Shown: piece after piece, positions 36,024-44,994 of the stretch | How positions within the stretch are numbered: the first letter of the stretch is position 1 | Layout of the letters: each line of letters opens with the position of its first letter | DNA from: Bacteroidaceae bacterium | GTDB lineage: Bacteria; Bacteroidota; Bacteroidia; Bacteroidales; Bacteroidaceae | Direction: 5' to 3' | Assembly (NCBI GenBank): GCA_017522785.1 | Contig: JAFWYF010000012.1 | Span: forward strand, 1-64,000 | DNA length: 64,000 bases | The notes under the pieces: generated by a model | Told to the model about the DNA's origin: nothing | The model's input: the letters and a program-made list of their open reading frames with translations, nothing else | The model's database searches: none | Position numbers and translations under genes: made by a program

Positions 36024-37799
36024 TTAATTGAATAGTTCATCGCGTTGTATGTATGCGATAATATCTCCACGATTAACATGGGCACCTTGGTTAGCACATA
36101 TTTCAACAACACGACCACCAAGTCCTGTCGCAACGGGTTGTAACTCTCCCCAAGATGTAATTATTGTGCAGAACTGCTCGTCGGCCGCAAATTGCTTTCC
36201 TATTGCAGGAGCAACAGATTCACCCTCTAGTGCAACTTCCCAGACTAACTGTCCTTTTACAGGGGCAACAATTGGGTCGGCTTTTGCATGTTTGATAGCT
36301 TTGATATCGTCAATGCTCACACCTTGTTTTGCCATCTCTGCCTCTTTTGCTTTCTCAATGTCTGCTAAGAAACGTTCTTTGGCAATGCCACTACGGTAGT
36401 CGCGATATTGACGTTCGTGCATAGCAAACTCGAATAGTTCTTCTTCGTCTTCTCCGACATCCCATCCAAGTTTTTCCATCTCCATACGATAATTCTCCAA
36501 AGCATCGGGATAGAAACTTTGTGGGTCTGCTGTAGTGAACTCAAATCCTTTCTCTTTCGCAAGTTCTACAATTTCAGGTGCCAACTCTCCCGGTAGTTTG
36601 CCACTCTTCCCTAGAATCATACCCCACATACTATCATCCATGCGACTGAATCGAGGCTCATCTTGTGCGCTACTTAACAGGTTCATCAGTGCAATATTTT
36701 TCACGTATTGACTGAACGGTGTAACAAGTGGGGGATATCCTACACGTGGCCACACATAGGCAACTTCGTTGAATAACTCAACCATAAGTTCGTCGAGAGT
36801 ATAAGTTGGTTTACCTTTGCTTGCTAGAATACCGTTTATACCTTTATGTACACCTGCTAGGTCGGACATCATAGAACCCATCATTCCGCCGGGCAATCCA
36901 CTGGTGAGCAAAAGTGAACTCATAAGCTTGTTGTTGTTATCCATGAATACACCCAGCCATTCGTCAATGAACTCCTGTGTCAAACTACGAGCTTTCATGT
37001 ATGCATTCATGTTAATCTCCGGGACATCGAAACCGGCATCTTTAAGCATCGCTTGAACACTTATAATGTCCGGGTGAACTTTACCCCATGATAATGGCTC
37101 GATAGCAGTATCGATTATGTCGCATCCATTTTTGCACACCTCTAGGATAGATGCCATAGAAAGCCCCGGGCCACTATGTCCATGGTATTGTATTATAATT
37201 TCAGGATGTTTCTCTTTTATGCTCTTTACAAGTTTGCCAAGGAAATCGGGACGTCCTATTCCTGCCATGTCTTTTAGACAAATTTCTGTTGCACCGGCCG
37301 ATATCAACTCATCTGCCATGTTGCTGTAGTATTCAACAGTGTGTATTGGTGATGAAGTTATACAGAGTGTTGCTTGCGGTATCATTCCTGCTTCGAGGGC
37401 ATATTTAATAGAAGGAATGATATTTCGTGTATCGTTCAAACCACAGAATATACGAGTGATGTCTACGCCTTGTGCTTTCTTTACCTTGTACATTAAACGA
37501 CGTACGTCTGCAGGTACAGGGAACATCCTGAGTGCATTTAATGCTCTGTCGAGCATGTGAGTCTGTATACCGGCTTCGTTAAAATATTTAGTGAATTTAC
37601 GTACTGCGTTGTTGGGGTTCTCGCCGGCCATTAGGTTTACCTGTTCAAAGGCACCTCCGTTGGTCTCTACACGTGCAAAACATCCCATTTCAACTATCAC
37701 AGGAGCAATCTTCTCTAATTGATCTGCTAATGGCTGAAATTTACCCGACGATTGAAACATGTCGCGATACACTAAGCTGAATTTAATCTCTTTTCCCAT
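36024..37799 (-). CDS. Carboxyltransferase (pyruvate carboxylase B / oxaloacetate decarboxylase alpha type) with degenerate biotinyl domain
   Basis: A 591-residue enzyme of the family that moves CO2 between carboxybiotin and a keto acid. The TIM-barrel carboxyltransferase domain spans about 5-300, with CLKDMAGIGRPD (Lys176, Asp177) and the metal-binding YHGHSGPG (His206, His208). A conserved PYC_OADA domain follows (about 310-480). The C terminus (about 508-591) folds like a biotinyl/lipoyl domain: VAPVKGQLVWEVALEGESV ... GGRVVEICANQGAHVNRGD. The usual A-M-K-M biotin site is absent; that position reads ITSWGELQPV. It may therefore not be biotinylated itself and may use a separate carrier, or have another activity. 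A single-gene unit with an exact -7 box upstream. Confidence 0.88.
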   Translation of the reverse strand: MGKEIKFSLVYRDMFQSSGKFQPLADQLEKIAPVIVEMGCFARVETNGGAFEQVNLMAGENPNNAVRKFTKYFNEAGIQTHMLDRALNALRMFPVPADVRRLMYKVKKAQGVDITRIFCGLNDTRNIIPSIKYALEAGMIPQATLCITSSPIHTVEYYSNMADELISAGATEICLKDMAGIGRPDFLGKLVKSIKEKHPEIIIQYHGHSGPGLSMASILEVCKNGCDIIDTAIEPLSWGKVHPDIISVQAMLKDAGFDVPEINMNAYMKARSLTQEFIDEWLGVFMDNNNKLMSSLLLTSGLPGGMMGSMMSDLAGVHKGINGILASKGKPTYTLDELMVELFNEVAYVWPRVGYPPLVTPFSQYVKNIALMNLLSSAQDEPRFSRMDDSMWGMILGKSGKLPGELAPEIVELAKEKGFEFTTADPQSFYPDALENYRMEMEKLGWDVGEDEEELFEFAMHERQYRDYRSGIAKERFLADIEKAKEAEMAKQGVSIDDIKAIKHAKADPIVAPVKGQLVWEVALEGESVAPAIGKQFAADEQFCTIITSWGELQPVATGLGGRVVEICANQGAHVNRGDIIAYIQRDELFN

Positions 37800-37874
37800 A
37801 GCTTTGGTTGTTTATGTTATTTTTTAAAGTTGTTTACAAGTGAAAATGATTTTATTTAATATATGGTATAGTTG

Positions 37875-37882
37875 CAAAGTTA
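37875..37882 (-). promoter_or_regulatory. -7 promoter box of the carboxyltransferase gene
   Basis: TAACTTTG on the minus strand is an exact TAnnTTTG, about 75 bases before the ATG. The -33 region is not recognisable. Confidence 0.5.
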
Positions 37883-37990
37883 GTCTCTTAATTTAAATTT
37901 CCTATTTTTCCGATAATCTTTTTTTTGAAAATATCCTATTTTGAAAAAACCGCCTTTGTCTTGTACTTTTTCACCATTTTTACTCTTTAA

Positions 37991-38045
37991 TTTTTGCCAC
38001 TATATGTAAAATTTCGCCACAGTATTTCGATTTTTGCCACTATAA
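37991..38045. repeat. Three direct repeats at exact 20-bp spacing in a divergent intergenic region
   Basis: TTTTTGCCAC (37991), ATTTCGCCAC (38011) and TTTTTGCCAC (38031) start exactly 20 bases apart; the outer two continue TATA. They lie in the 455-bp gap between the divergent carboxyltransferase and acyl-CoA synthetase genes, so all sites face the same side of the helix at roughly two-turn spacing. This is an arrangement expected of a multi-site operator. The rest of the gap is AT-rich with no gene; a CAACTTTG near 38090 is one mismatch from a -7 box for the plus-strand gene. Confidence 0.55.
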
Positions 38046-38254
38046 ACCCCTCTGTATGTAGTAAATTCCTCAATTTGAGAAAAAAGTTTCAACTTTGCAT
38101 CGGAATGTTGTAGATGGAGTATTTATATGTAAACAATAGAATAAAGTTGCTACTGTTTTATTATGATTAATATGCCATAATATTTATAATGTATATTACA
38201 ATACTTTTTATAAAATAGAGTAGATTATTTACTTTTTGAAACCCGAATACAGTT

Positions 38255-39934
38255 ATGACACATTATCTAACGTTTATTGACGATGCTATAAAAAAGCATT
38301 GGGATTTACCTGCTATAACCAATTATGGTAGTAATACGTATAAATTTGGTGAAATTGCAGCCGGAATAGAGCGTTATCATATACTTTTTGAAAAGTGTGG
38401 TATTAAAAAAGGAGATAAAATTGCAATATGTGCCAAAAATTCAGCAGAATGGTGTATTGCTTTTTTAGGCATAGTAACATACGATGCGGTAGCAGTGCCT
38501 TTGCTCGCCGATTTCTTGCCTCAAAACTTGGTTTATCTTACAAAAGTATCGGACAGTCGTTTGCTGTTGCTCGATAAATTTGTATTAAATGGCTTTAAAC
38601 GTAGCGATATTTTAGGACAATTTAATGAGTGTGAAAACTTTTGTGGTTTGGTAAATGTTGTAGATTTTGTAACCGAATTAGACTGCGATGGTAGTTTAGA
38701 TGGTGTCGCAGAATATATCAATACTGAATTTGCTAAACGTTTCCCGGCAGGAGTAACAGCAAATGATGTAAACTATAGAAAAGATAGGGAGGAGGATTTA
38801 GAGGCTTTGACTGTAATCAGCTACACATCTGGTACCAGTAGTGCGCCTAAAGGCGTTATGTTGCCGGCTAAATCGTTATCCGGTAACTTGCGCTTTGCAC
38901 GCGACTATGTTCCTACGCTCCCGGGTGGTAACACTTTCTCTATATTGCCATTAGCACACATATTTGGATTGTCTCTCGATTTCCTATTCCTATTCTCTAA
39001 AGGTTGTCATATACATATATTCAGTGCAAAACCGGTACCTGCACTGTTGCTAAAAGCTTTAGCCGATGTAAAACCATTCTTGTTCCTTACAGTTCCATTG
39101 CTGGTAGAGAAAATATTCCGCGCAAAGGTTATCCCTGTATTGAATAAGCCTGCAATGCGTATTCTGACAGCGATACCCGGTCTTCGTAGCATAATATATA
39201 ATAAGATTCGTAAGACTGTATTGTCGGCATTTGGTGGTAATTTGCATATTTCCGGCTTTTTTATAGGTGGCGCAGCCATAAGCAAAGATGTAGATAAGGT
39301 TATGAGAAAAATAAAGATACCTTATGCTGTTGGCTATGGTATGACAGAGTGTGGTCCTCTTATCAGCTATAAAGGATGGAACCATCCTGCATTAAAAAAT
39401 GATGCAGGTATTATACGTCCCGATATTGAAGTTCGCATCGATTCAACCGAACCCGCAGAAATACCCGGTGAAATTCAGGTACGTGGAAATCATGTAACTC
39501 TTGGCTATTATAAGAACGAAGAGGCAACAAAGGCCGCTTTTACCGACGATGGTTGGTTTAAAACCGGAGATATGGGTACAATGGAGGGTGAGTATGTCAT
39601 CATAAGAGGTCGTTGCAAAAATATGATTCTCACCGGTAGCGGTCAGAATATATATCCCGAAGAAATCGAGGAACTAATAAATCGTCAGCCAATGGTTTTG
39701 GAGTCTTTAGTGGTTGGTCGCAAACATGGATTGGTAGCTTTGGTTGTTGTAAATGCCGAAGAGGCTAAAGCCGCAGGTATTGCTGGAGAGGAATTAAAAC
39801 GCGTAATAGAAGAGAATATATTTGCTTTGAACGACAGTCTGCCTGTTTATAGCAAAATATCTAAATGTGAACTTCGCGAAATTCCTTTTGAGAAAACTCC
39901 TAAACTAAGTATCAAACGTTTTATGTATCAATAA
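38255..39934 (+). CDS. AMP-forming acyl-CoA synthetase, paralog 1
   Basis: A 559-residue ANL-superfamily ligase of the long-chain fatty acid-CoA ligase type, activating a carboxylic acid with ATP and joining it to CoA. Motifs: P-loop YTSGTSSAPKG (190-200), GYGMTECGPLIS (A5), GWFKTGDMG (A7 region), RGRCKNMILTGSGQNIYPEE (A8) and the C-terminal FEKTPKLSIKRFMY, whose first lysine is the probable catalytic lysine (A10). No signal or membrane segment. It is shorter than E. coli FadD but complete. It is the first of three adjacent homologues with the same opening (TFIDDAIKKHW) and ending, 9 bases before paralog 2. Confidence 0.93.
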   Translation: MTHYLTFIDDAIKKHWDLPAITNYGSNTYKFGEIAAGIERYHILFEKCGIKKGDKIAICAKNSAEWCIAFLGIVTYDAVAVPLLADFLPQNLVYLTKVSDSRLLLLDKFVLNGFKRSDILGQFNECENFCGLVNVVDFVTELDCDGSLDGVAEYINTEFAKRFPAGVTANDVNYRKDREEDLEALTVISYTSGTSSAPKGVMLPAKSLSGNLRFARDYVPTLPGGNTFSILPLAHIFGLSLDFLFLFSKGCHIHIFSAKPVPALLLKALADVKPFLFLTVPLLVEKIFRAKVIPVLNKPAMRILTAIPGLRSIIYNKIRKTVLSAFGGNLHISGFFIGGAAISKDVDKVMRKIKIPYAVGYGMTECGPLISYKGWNHPALKNDAGIIRPDIEVRIDSTEPAEIPGEIQVRGNHVTLGYYKNEEATKAAFTDDGWFKTGDMGTMEGEYVIIRGRCKNMILTGSGQNIYPEEIEELINRQPMVLESLVVGRKHGLVALVVVNAEEAKAAGIAGEELKRVIEENIFALNDSLPVYSKISKCELREIPFEKTPKLSIKRFMYQ

Positions 39935-39943
39935 ATAATATAA

Positions 39944-41617
39944 ATGAAGCATTTTCTTTCGTACATAGATGATTCTATTAAGCAGAACTGGAACAGGCCT
40001 GCTTTAACCAATTATGGAGCAAACACTTATACATACGGTGATGTTGCGTCGTTAATTGAAAGGATGCATGTCATGTTTGAAAGAGCTGGCATTAAAAAAG
40101 GCGAAAATATTGCCTTGTGTGCAAAAAACTCTGCCGAATGGTGTATAGCATATTTTGCAATTGTAACATACGATGCAGTTGCGGTTCCTTTGTTAGCCGA
40201 TTTTTTGCCAAGAAATGTTTTCGATTTAACAAAACTCTCCGATAGTCGTCTTTTGCTTGTAGACAAAAGCATAATGCAAGGCTTGAGCAAGAATGGTGTA
40301 ACTCCTGAATTCTCAACGATTAAAGACTTTTGCGGATTGGTTAATATTGCAGGTTTGAACGTAGAACTGAATTGTAATTCCTCTCTCGATAATCTACTCG
40401 AAGATGTTGAAAAAACTTTTGCAGTGCGCTTCCCCAATGGTGTTACTCCTAAACGTGTAAACTATAGTAAGAGTAATTTAGATGCTCTTGCTGTTATAAG
40501 TTACACATCGGGTACGAGCAGTTCACCAAAAGGTGTAATGTTGCCTGCGCGAGCAATTTCTGCCAATTTGGAGTTTGCACGTGCGCACATGCTTACAAAC
40601 GATGACAGCAAAATCCTCTCTATATTGCCCTTGGCGCACATCTTTGGACAAGCGTTCGACTTTATATTTCCCTTCTCAAAAGGATGCCACATATACATAT
40701 ACACGGAAAAACCGATTCCTGCACGCCTTTTAAAAGCATTGAGCGAAGTAAAGCCATTTATGTTTCTTACTGTGCCTCTTTTGGTTGAGAAAATTTTCAA
40801 ATCGAAAGTTATACCAATGTTAAGCAAGCCATCAATGCGTGTAATGCTCGCAATTCCGGGACTTAAAAATATAATATTGAGCAAGGTGCGTAAAACCCTC
40901 ATAGATGTATTTGGTGGAAATGTAGAGCACGGTGGACTTTTAATAGGTGGAGCAGCGATAAATAAAGAGGTAGAAGAGGTACTATGCAAAATTAAGTTCC
41001 CCTATCTTGTCGGTTATGGTATGACAGAGTGTGCTCCACTAGTCAGTTATACACGTTGGCAAGACTTTATACCTCGTACATGTGGTGCTGTAGCTCAGCC
41101 CTATGTCGATGCACGTATCGACTCCGAAGACCAAGCAAACGTTCCCGGTGAAATACAAATAAAGGGCGATTCTGTTACTATCGGATACTATAAAAATGAA
41201 AAAGCAACAAAGGATGCATATACTTCCGATGGTTGGTTTCGTACAGGTGATATGGGCACTTTGGACGCAAACAAAAATGTTGTAATTCGTGGTCGTTGCA
41301 AGAATATGATTCTCACTGCTAGTGGACAAAATATATATCCCGAAGAGATTGAAGAGCTTATAAACCAAGAACCTTATGTTCTGGAATCTTTGGTGGTGGG
41401 TAGAAAAAATGCTCTTATAGCATTAGTCGTTCCCAATTTTGATACAGCTAAAGAGGTTGGAATAGATGAGGATGAGCTAGGCAGAATAATTGAACAGAAT
41501 ATTTTTGCTTTGAATGATAAATTGCCTGTTTATAGCAAAATTACATCGTGCGAAATAATGAAAGAGCCATTTGAGAAAACACCTAAACTAAGCATAAAAA
41601 GATTTATGTATAGATGA
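39944..41617 (+). CDS. AMP-forming acyl-CoA synthetase, paralog 2
   Basis: A 557-residue homologue of the preceding gene with all ANL motifs intact: YTSGTSSSPKG, GYGMTECAPLVS, GWFRTGDMG, RGRCKNMILTASGQNIYPEE and FEKTPKLSIKRFMY at the C terminus. Similarity to paralog 1 is visible along the whole length. Differences are concentrated in the segment before the P-loop and in the middle region that forms the acyl pocket, so substrate preference may differ. It is presumably on the same transcript as paralog 1, with a hairpin terminator 24 bases after its stop. Confidence 0.93.
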   Translation: MKHFLSYIDDSIKQNWNRPALTNYGANTYTYGDVASLIERMHVMFERAGIKKGENIALCAKNSAEWCIAYFAIVTYDAVAVPLLADFLPRNVFDLTKLSDSRLLLVDKSIMQGLSKNGVTPEFSTIKDFCGLVNIAGLNVELNCNSSLDNLLEDVEKTFAVRFPNGVTPKRVNYSKSNLDALAVISYTSGTSSSPKGVMLPARAISANLEFARAHMLTNDDSKILSILPLAHIFGQAFDFIFPFSKGCHIYIYTEKPIPARLLKALSEVKPFMFLTVPLLVEKIFKSKVIPMLSKPSMRVMLAIPGLKNIILSKVRKTLIDVFGGNVEHGGLLIGGAAINKEVEEVLCKIKFPYLVGYGMTECAPLVSYTRWQDFIPRTCGAVAQPYVDARIDSEDQANVPGEIQIKGDSVTIGYYKNEKATKDAYTSDGWFRTGDMGTLDANKNVVIRGRCKNMILTASGQNIYPEEIEELINQEPYVLESLVVGRKNALIALVVPNFDTAKEVGIDEDELGRIIEQNIFALNDKLPVYSKITSCEIMKEPFEKTPKLSIKRFMYR

Positions 41618-41640
41618 TTGATTGTAGATTGTTAAATTTA

Positions 41641-41680
41641 GGATGCCGACGAGCCGTGATGGTTGGTCGGCATTCGTCTT
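41641..41680 (+). terminator. Hairpin terminator after acyl-CoA synthetase paralog 2
   Basis: ATGCCGAC (41643-41650) pairs with GTCGGCAT (41666-41673), extended by a G-U and a G-C pair, and is followed by TCGTCTTTAAT. The U tract is modest. Confidence 0.55.
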
Positions 41681-41993
41681 TAATCTGCTTAATACTTTTG
41701 GGTTTATCGTCCAATATGTAAATATTTGTTAAATAGGCGTTCAGTTATGACTTTTTTTACTTTAAAATCGGAGCAGAAATTGTTAATTTGTTCAGTTTTG
41801 TTATGATTAGAAAAAAATAATAAACATATTTGCAAAAATATAAACTATAAATAAAAAAAATATAATTATTTTAGTACCTTAAAATTCTTGATATACACAT
41901 TCTTGTTGTTTTACGACATGAAAAACAAGAGTTTATATTTTTAATATTTTAATAAATAAAAGTAAAAATAACTATCATTAAATATTACTATTT
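41681..41993 (+). other. AT-rich intergenic region upstream of paralog 3
   Basis: No coding potential. The sequence is very AT-rich. I could not identify a convincing promoter pair, though independent transcription of paralog 3 is implied by the terminator just upstream. Confidence 0.5.
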
Positions 41994-43667
41994 ATGAAAC
42001 ATTATTTGACGCAAATTAGCGATTCTATTAAGAAACATTGGGATAACCCTGCATTATCAAATTTTGGTGCAGAAACCTATACTTATGGTCAATTAGCAGA
42101 AGGTATAGAAAAATATCATATCCTTTTTAAAGAGTGTGGAATAAAGAAAGGAGATAACGTAGCATTGTATGCCCGTAACTCGGCAGAATGGGGTATAGCG
42201 TATCTTGCAATTGTTACATATAATGCAACAGTAGTGCCATTCCTTCCCGATTTCCTTGCAAGTGCAGTTGTTGAACTAGGTACATTCTCAGAATGCAAAA
42301 TGTTAATTGTAGACACACCTGCTTTTAATGCTTTGCAAAATGGAGATGCTTTGCTCGATAAATTAAAAGCATCTTCGGGTTTTACTGCTGTAGTTAATGT
42401 AAAGGATTACAGTATATTAGATGCAGTGGATGAAAGTATGGCGAATGCTAATGAAAAAATGCAGTCGCAGTATAATTCGCAGTATGCTAATGGCCTAAAA
42501 GCAGATATGATAGACTATAGTAATGACGACCAAGAGTCTATTGCTGTAATCAGTTTTACATCGGGTACAACAAGTGCTGTATCTAAAGGTGTTGTTTTAC
42601 CTTCCCGCAGCCTTTCAGCTAATGTCGATTTTGCAATACGCGAAATCCCTGCTTGTAGCGGAGATACCATTTTCTCTGTTTTGCCAATGGCTCACATGTT
42701 CGGACAGACATTCGATTTCCTATTCCCACTTTCAAGTGGTTGTCATGTAACAATTTTGAATGGTAAACCTACTCCGGTGCGTTTGCTTGCTGGTTTAGCT
42801 GCTGTTAAGCCTTTCATGTTCCTGACAGTACCTATGGTAATCGAAAAAATATTCAAATCAAAGGTTATACCAACCCTTCGCAAGCCTGTAATGCGTGTTT
42901 TAATGGCTATACCGGGAATAAATACTCTGCTTCTCAGCACAATCCGCAAGAAGTTGGTTGCCGCGTTGGGAGGTGGCCTTACAACGGGTGTAATCATTGG
43001 TGGAGCCGCTTTGAATAAAGAGATAGAGGATATAATGAAGAAAATGAAGTTCCCCTATACAGTTGGATATGGTATGACCGAGGTTGGTCCACTTATCTCT
43101 TATTGCGACCGTTCTAAATATGCAAAATATTCATGTGGTTTGCCTGCAACACCTTTGGAAGTTCGTATCGACTCATCTAACCCAAGACGTGTTCTTGGCG
43201 AGATACAGTGTAAAGGTGATGCTGTGATGCTCGGTTATTATAAAAATGAAGAGGCTACAAAAGCTACATTTACAAAAGATGGCTGGTTGAGAACAGGTGA
43301 TATGGGTATCATGGATTCAAAGGGTAATATATACATTAAGGGTCGTTGCAAAAACATGATTCTTACCGGTAGTGGGCAGAATATATATCCAGAAGAAATT
43401 GAAGATAAGGTAAACAATCTTCCCTATGTTGTGGAGTCGCTTGTTGTAGGTAGAAAGAATGCAATTGTTGCTCTTGTAGTAGCAGATTACGAAGGTGCTT
43501 CAAAAGATGGTATATCAGAAGAGGAACTTAATAAGATGATAGATGCAAATGTTAAAGGACTTAACATTGAACTTCCCAATTACAGCCAGATAGCTTTGAC
43601 AGAATTGCGTCATGAACCATTCGAAAAGACTCCAAAACAGAGTATTCGCCGTTTTATGTATTCATAA
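41994..43667 (+). CDS. AMP-forming acyl-CoA synthetase, paralog 3
   Basis: A 557-residue third homologue. ANL motifs: FTSGTTSAVSKG (one residue longer than in paralogs 1 and 2, with Val-Ser in place of Pro before the Lys), GYGMTEVGPLIS, GWLRTGDMG, KGRCKNMILTGSGQNIYPEE and FEKTPKQSIRRFMY. Paralogs 1 and 2 share more with each other (VAVPLLADFLP against VVPFLPDFLA here), so this copy is the outlier. It is separated from the first two by 376 bases and a terminator, and ends in an unusually strong terminator of its own. It is probably expressed independently. Confidence 0.92.
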   Translation: MKHYLTQISDSIKKHWDNPALSNFGAETYTYGQLAEGIEKYHILFKECGIKKGDNVALYARNSAEWGIAYLAIVTYNATVVPFLPDFLASAVVELGTFSECKMLIVDTPAFNALQNGDALLDKLKASSGFTAVVNVKDYSILDAVDESMANANEKMQSQYNSQYANGLKADMIDYSNDDQESIAVISFTSGTTSAVSKGVVLPSRSLSANVDFAIREIPACSGDTIFSVLPMAHMFGQTFDFLFPLSSGCHVTILNGKPTPVRLLAGLAAVKPFMFLTVPMVIEKIFKSKVIPTLRKPVMRVLMAIPGINTLLLSTIRKKLVAALGGGLTTGVIIGGAALNKEIEDIMKKMKFPYTVGYGMTEVGPLISYCDRSKYAKYSCGLPATPLEVRIDSSNPRRVLGEIQCKGDAVMLGYYKNEEATKATFTKDGWLRTGDMGIMDSKGNIYIKGRCKNMILTGSGQNIYPEEIEDKVNNLPYVVESLVVGRKNAIVALVVADYEGASKDGISEEELNKMIDANVKGLNIELPNYSQIALTELRHEPFEKTPKQSIRRFMYS

Positions 43668-43674
43668 TGCATTT

Positions 43675-43727
43675 ACATTAAACAGTGCGAGCCCCAAAGA
43701 AACTTTGGGGCTCGCACTGTTTAATGT
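43675..43727 (+). terminator. Very strong hairpin terminator after acyl-CoA synthetase paralog 3
   Basis: A perfect 25-bp inverted repeat (arm starts ACATTAAACAGTGCGAGCCC) with an AAA loop, followed by CGGGTTTTCGCTT. The stem is much longer than a usual bacterial terminator. Confidence 0.75.
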
Positions 43728-43902
43728 CGGGTTTTCGCTTATATATAAAAACTATTTTTAAATTATTTTTGTCTATAATTGGATTTTCTTAAATAATTAT
43801 GTTTATTTTGTATGGTAATTATATTATACAGTATAGAGACTATATGAGCCCTCTGTGGTAATTATCGTACTCTATTAATGGCAGAAATTAAATTAACAAA
43901 AT

Positions 43903-44985
43903 ATGAAAAAATATTTGATTAAAGGAGGAGTGTGCGTTATTGTTCTCGCTGTTGCAATTTTTTTGGGAATACGCGCATTTGTTCCACAAGTAAACAAGGA
44001 TTTAAAAGAGGCTCCGGTTTCGGTGCAGGGAAAGCAAAGCAGAGTTCTTAATGTTAAAGCTGTAGTTCTTAAAGAGTCAAGAATTACCGATGAATTTTAT
44101 GTCAGTGGAAATGTGCTTCCCGACGAAGAGGTAAATCTCTCTTTCGAAACATCGGGAAAGATAACAGATATCCTTTTCCGTGAAGGCTCAAGAGTGGCTA
44201 AAGGCGATTTGCTCGCAAAAATAAATGATGCACCTCTGCAAGCAGAACTTCGCAAGTTGGAATCACAATTAAAATTATATACCGACCGATTGCATCGTCA
44301 GAATGTGTTGCTCGAGAAAGAGGCTGTCAGTCAAGAGGCATTTCAGGAAGCACAAACTAATCTTGCCGGTTTGCAAGCCGAAATAGACGGTGTGAAAGCG
44401 AAAATTGCTCAAACAGAACTGCGTGCTTCATTCGATGGCATTATAGGTTTGCGACAAGTGAGTGTCGGCACCTATGCATCTCCAACAACTACTGTTGCAA
44501 AATTGACAAAAACAAATCCTCTTAAAATAGAATTTCCTCTGCCCGAACTCTATGCAGGAATAGTTAAAGAGGGTACAGTTCTCTCTTTCACTGTTGATGG
44601 TGATTTAAAATCGCGTGAAATGAAAATTTACGCATTCGATTCGTATGTCGATTCCGAAACACGTAAATTTACTGTACGTGGTTTGTATGATAATTCCGAA
44701 GGCGACCTCTATCCCGGACGTTTTGCCACTGTGAATTTTGTAACACAAACATTCCAAAATTCTTTGCTAGTACCCAGTGAGGCTATTGTTTCCGAGATGG
44801 GTATAGATAAAGTATTTCTATACAAGAGTGGTTTAGCTACACCTGTAGAGATAGTTAAGGGCATGCGTAACGAAACATATGTTCAGGTGTTGCAAGGTGT
44901 TGAAGTTGGTGATACTGTAATCACTACAGGTACCATGCAGTTGCGTACAGGTCAAAAAGTGAAATTGGATAGTGTAATTGAATAA
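43903..44985 (+). CDS. RND efflux periplasmic adaptor (membrane fusion protein)
   Basis: A 360-residue HlyD/AcrA-type adaptor. An N-terminal membrane anchor or uncleaved signal lies at about 7-27. A lipoyl-like half follows (VNLSFETSGKITDILFREGSRVAKGDLLAKIND), then a helical hairpin (about 115-165), the returning lipoyl half (ASFDGIIGLRQVSVGTYASP), a beta-barrel domain and a membrane-proximal domain. No lipobox cysteine is evident. It bridges the inner-membrane pump to the outer-membrane channel. First gene of a three-gene efflux operon; 9 bases separate it from the pump gene. Confidence 0.92.
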   Translation: MKKYLIKGGVCVIVLAVAIFLGIRAFVPQVNKDLKEAPVSVQGKQSRVLNVKAVVLKESRITDEFYVSGNVLPDEEVNLSFETSGKITDILFREGSRVAKGDLLAKINDAPLQAELRKLESQLKLYTDRLHRQNVLLEKEAVSQEAFQEAQTNLAGLQAEIDGVKAKIAQTELRASFDGIIGLRQVSVGTYASPTTTVAKLTKTNPLKIEFPLPELYAGIVKEGTVLSFTVDGDLKSREMKIYAFDSYVDSETRKFTVRGLYDNSEGDLYPGRFATVNFVTQTFQNSLLVPSEAIVSEMGIDKVFLYKSGLATPVEIVKGMRNETYVQVLQGVEVGDTVITTGTMQLRTGQKVKLDSVIE

Positions 44986-44994
44986 TCTGTATTT

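Noticed and set aside
37991-38045. Iteron-like repeats as a replication origin
   Set aside because: Only three short repeats, no Rep or DnaA gene or DnaA boxes nearby, and the place between divergent metabolic genes suits an operator better.
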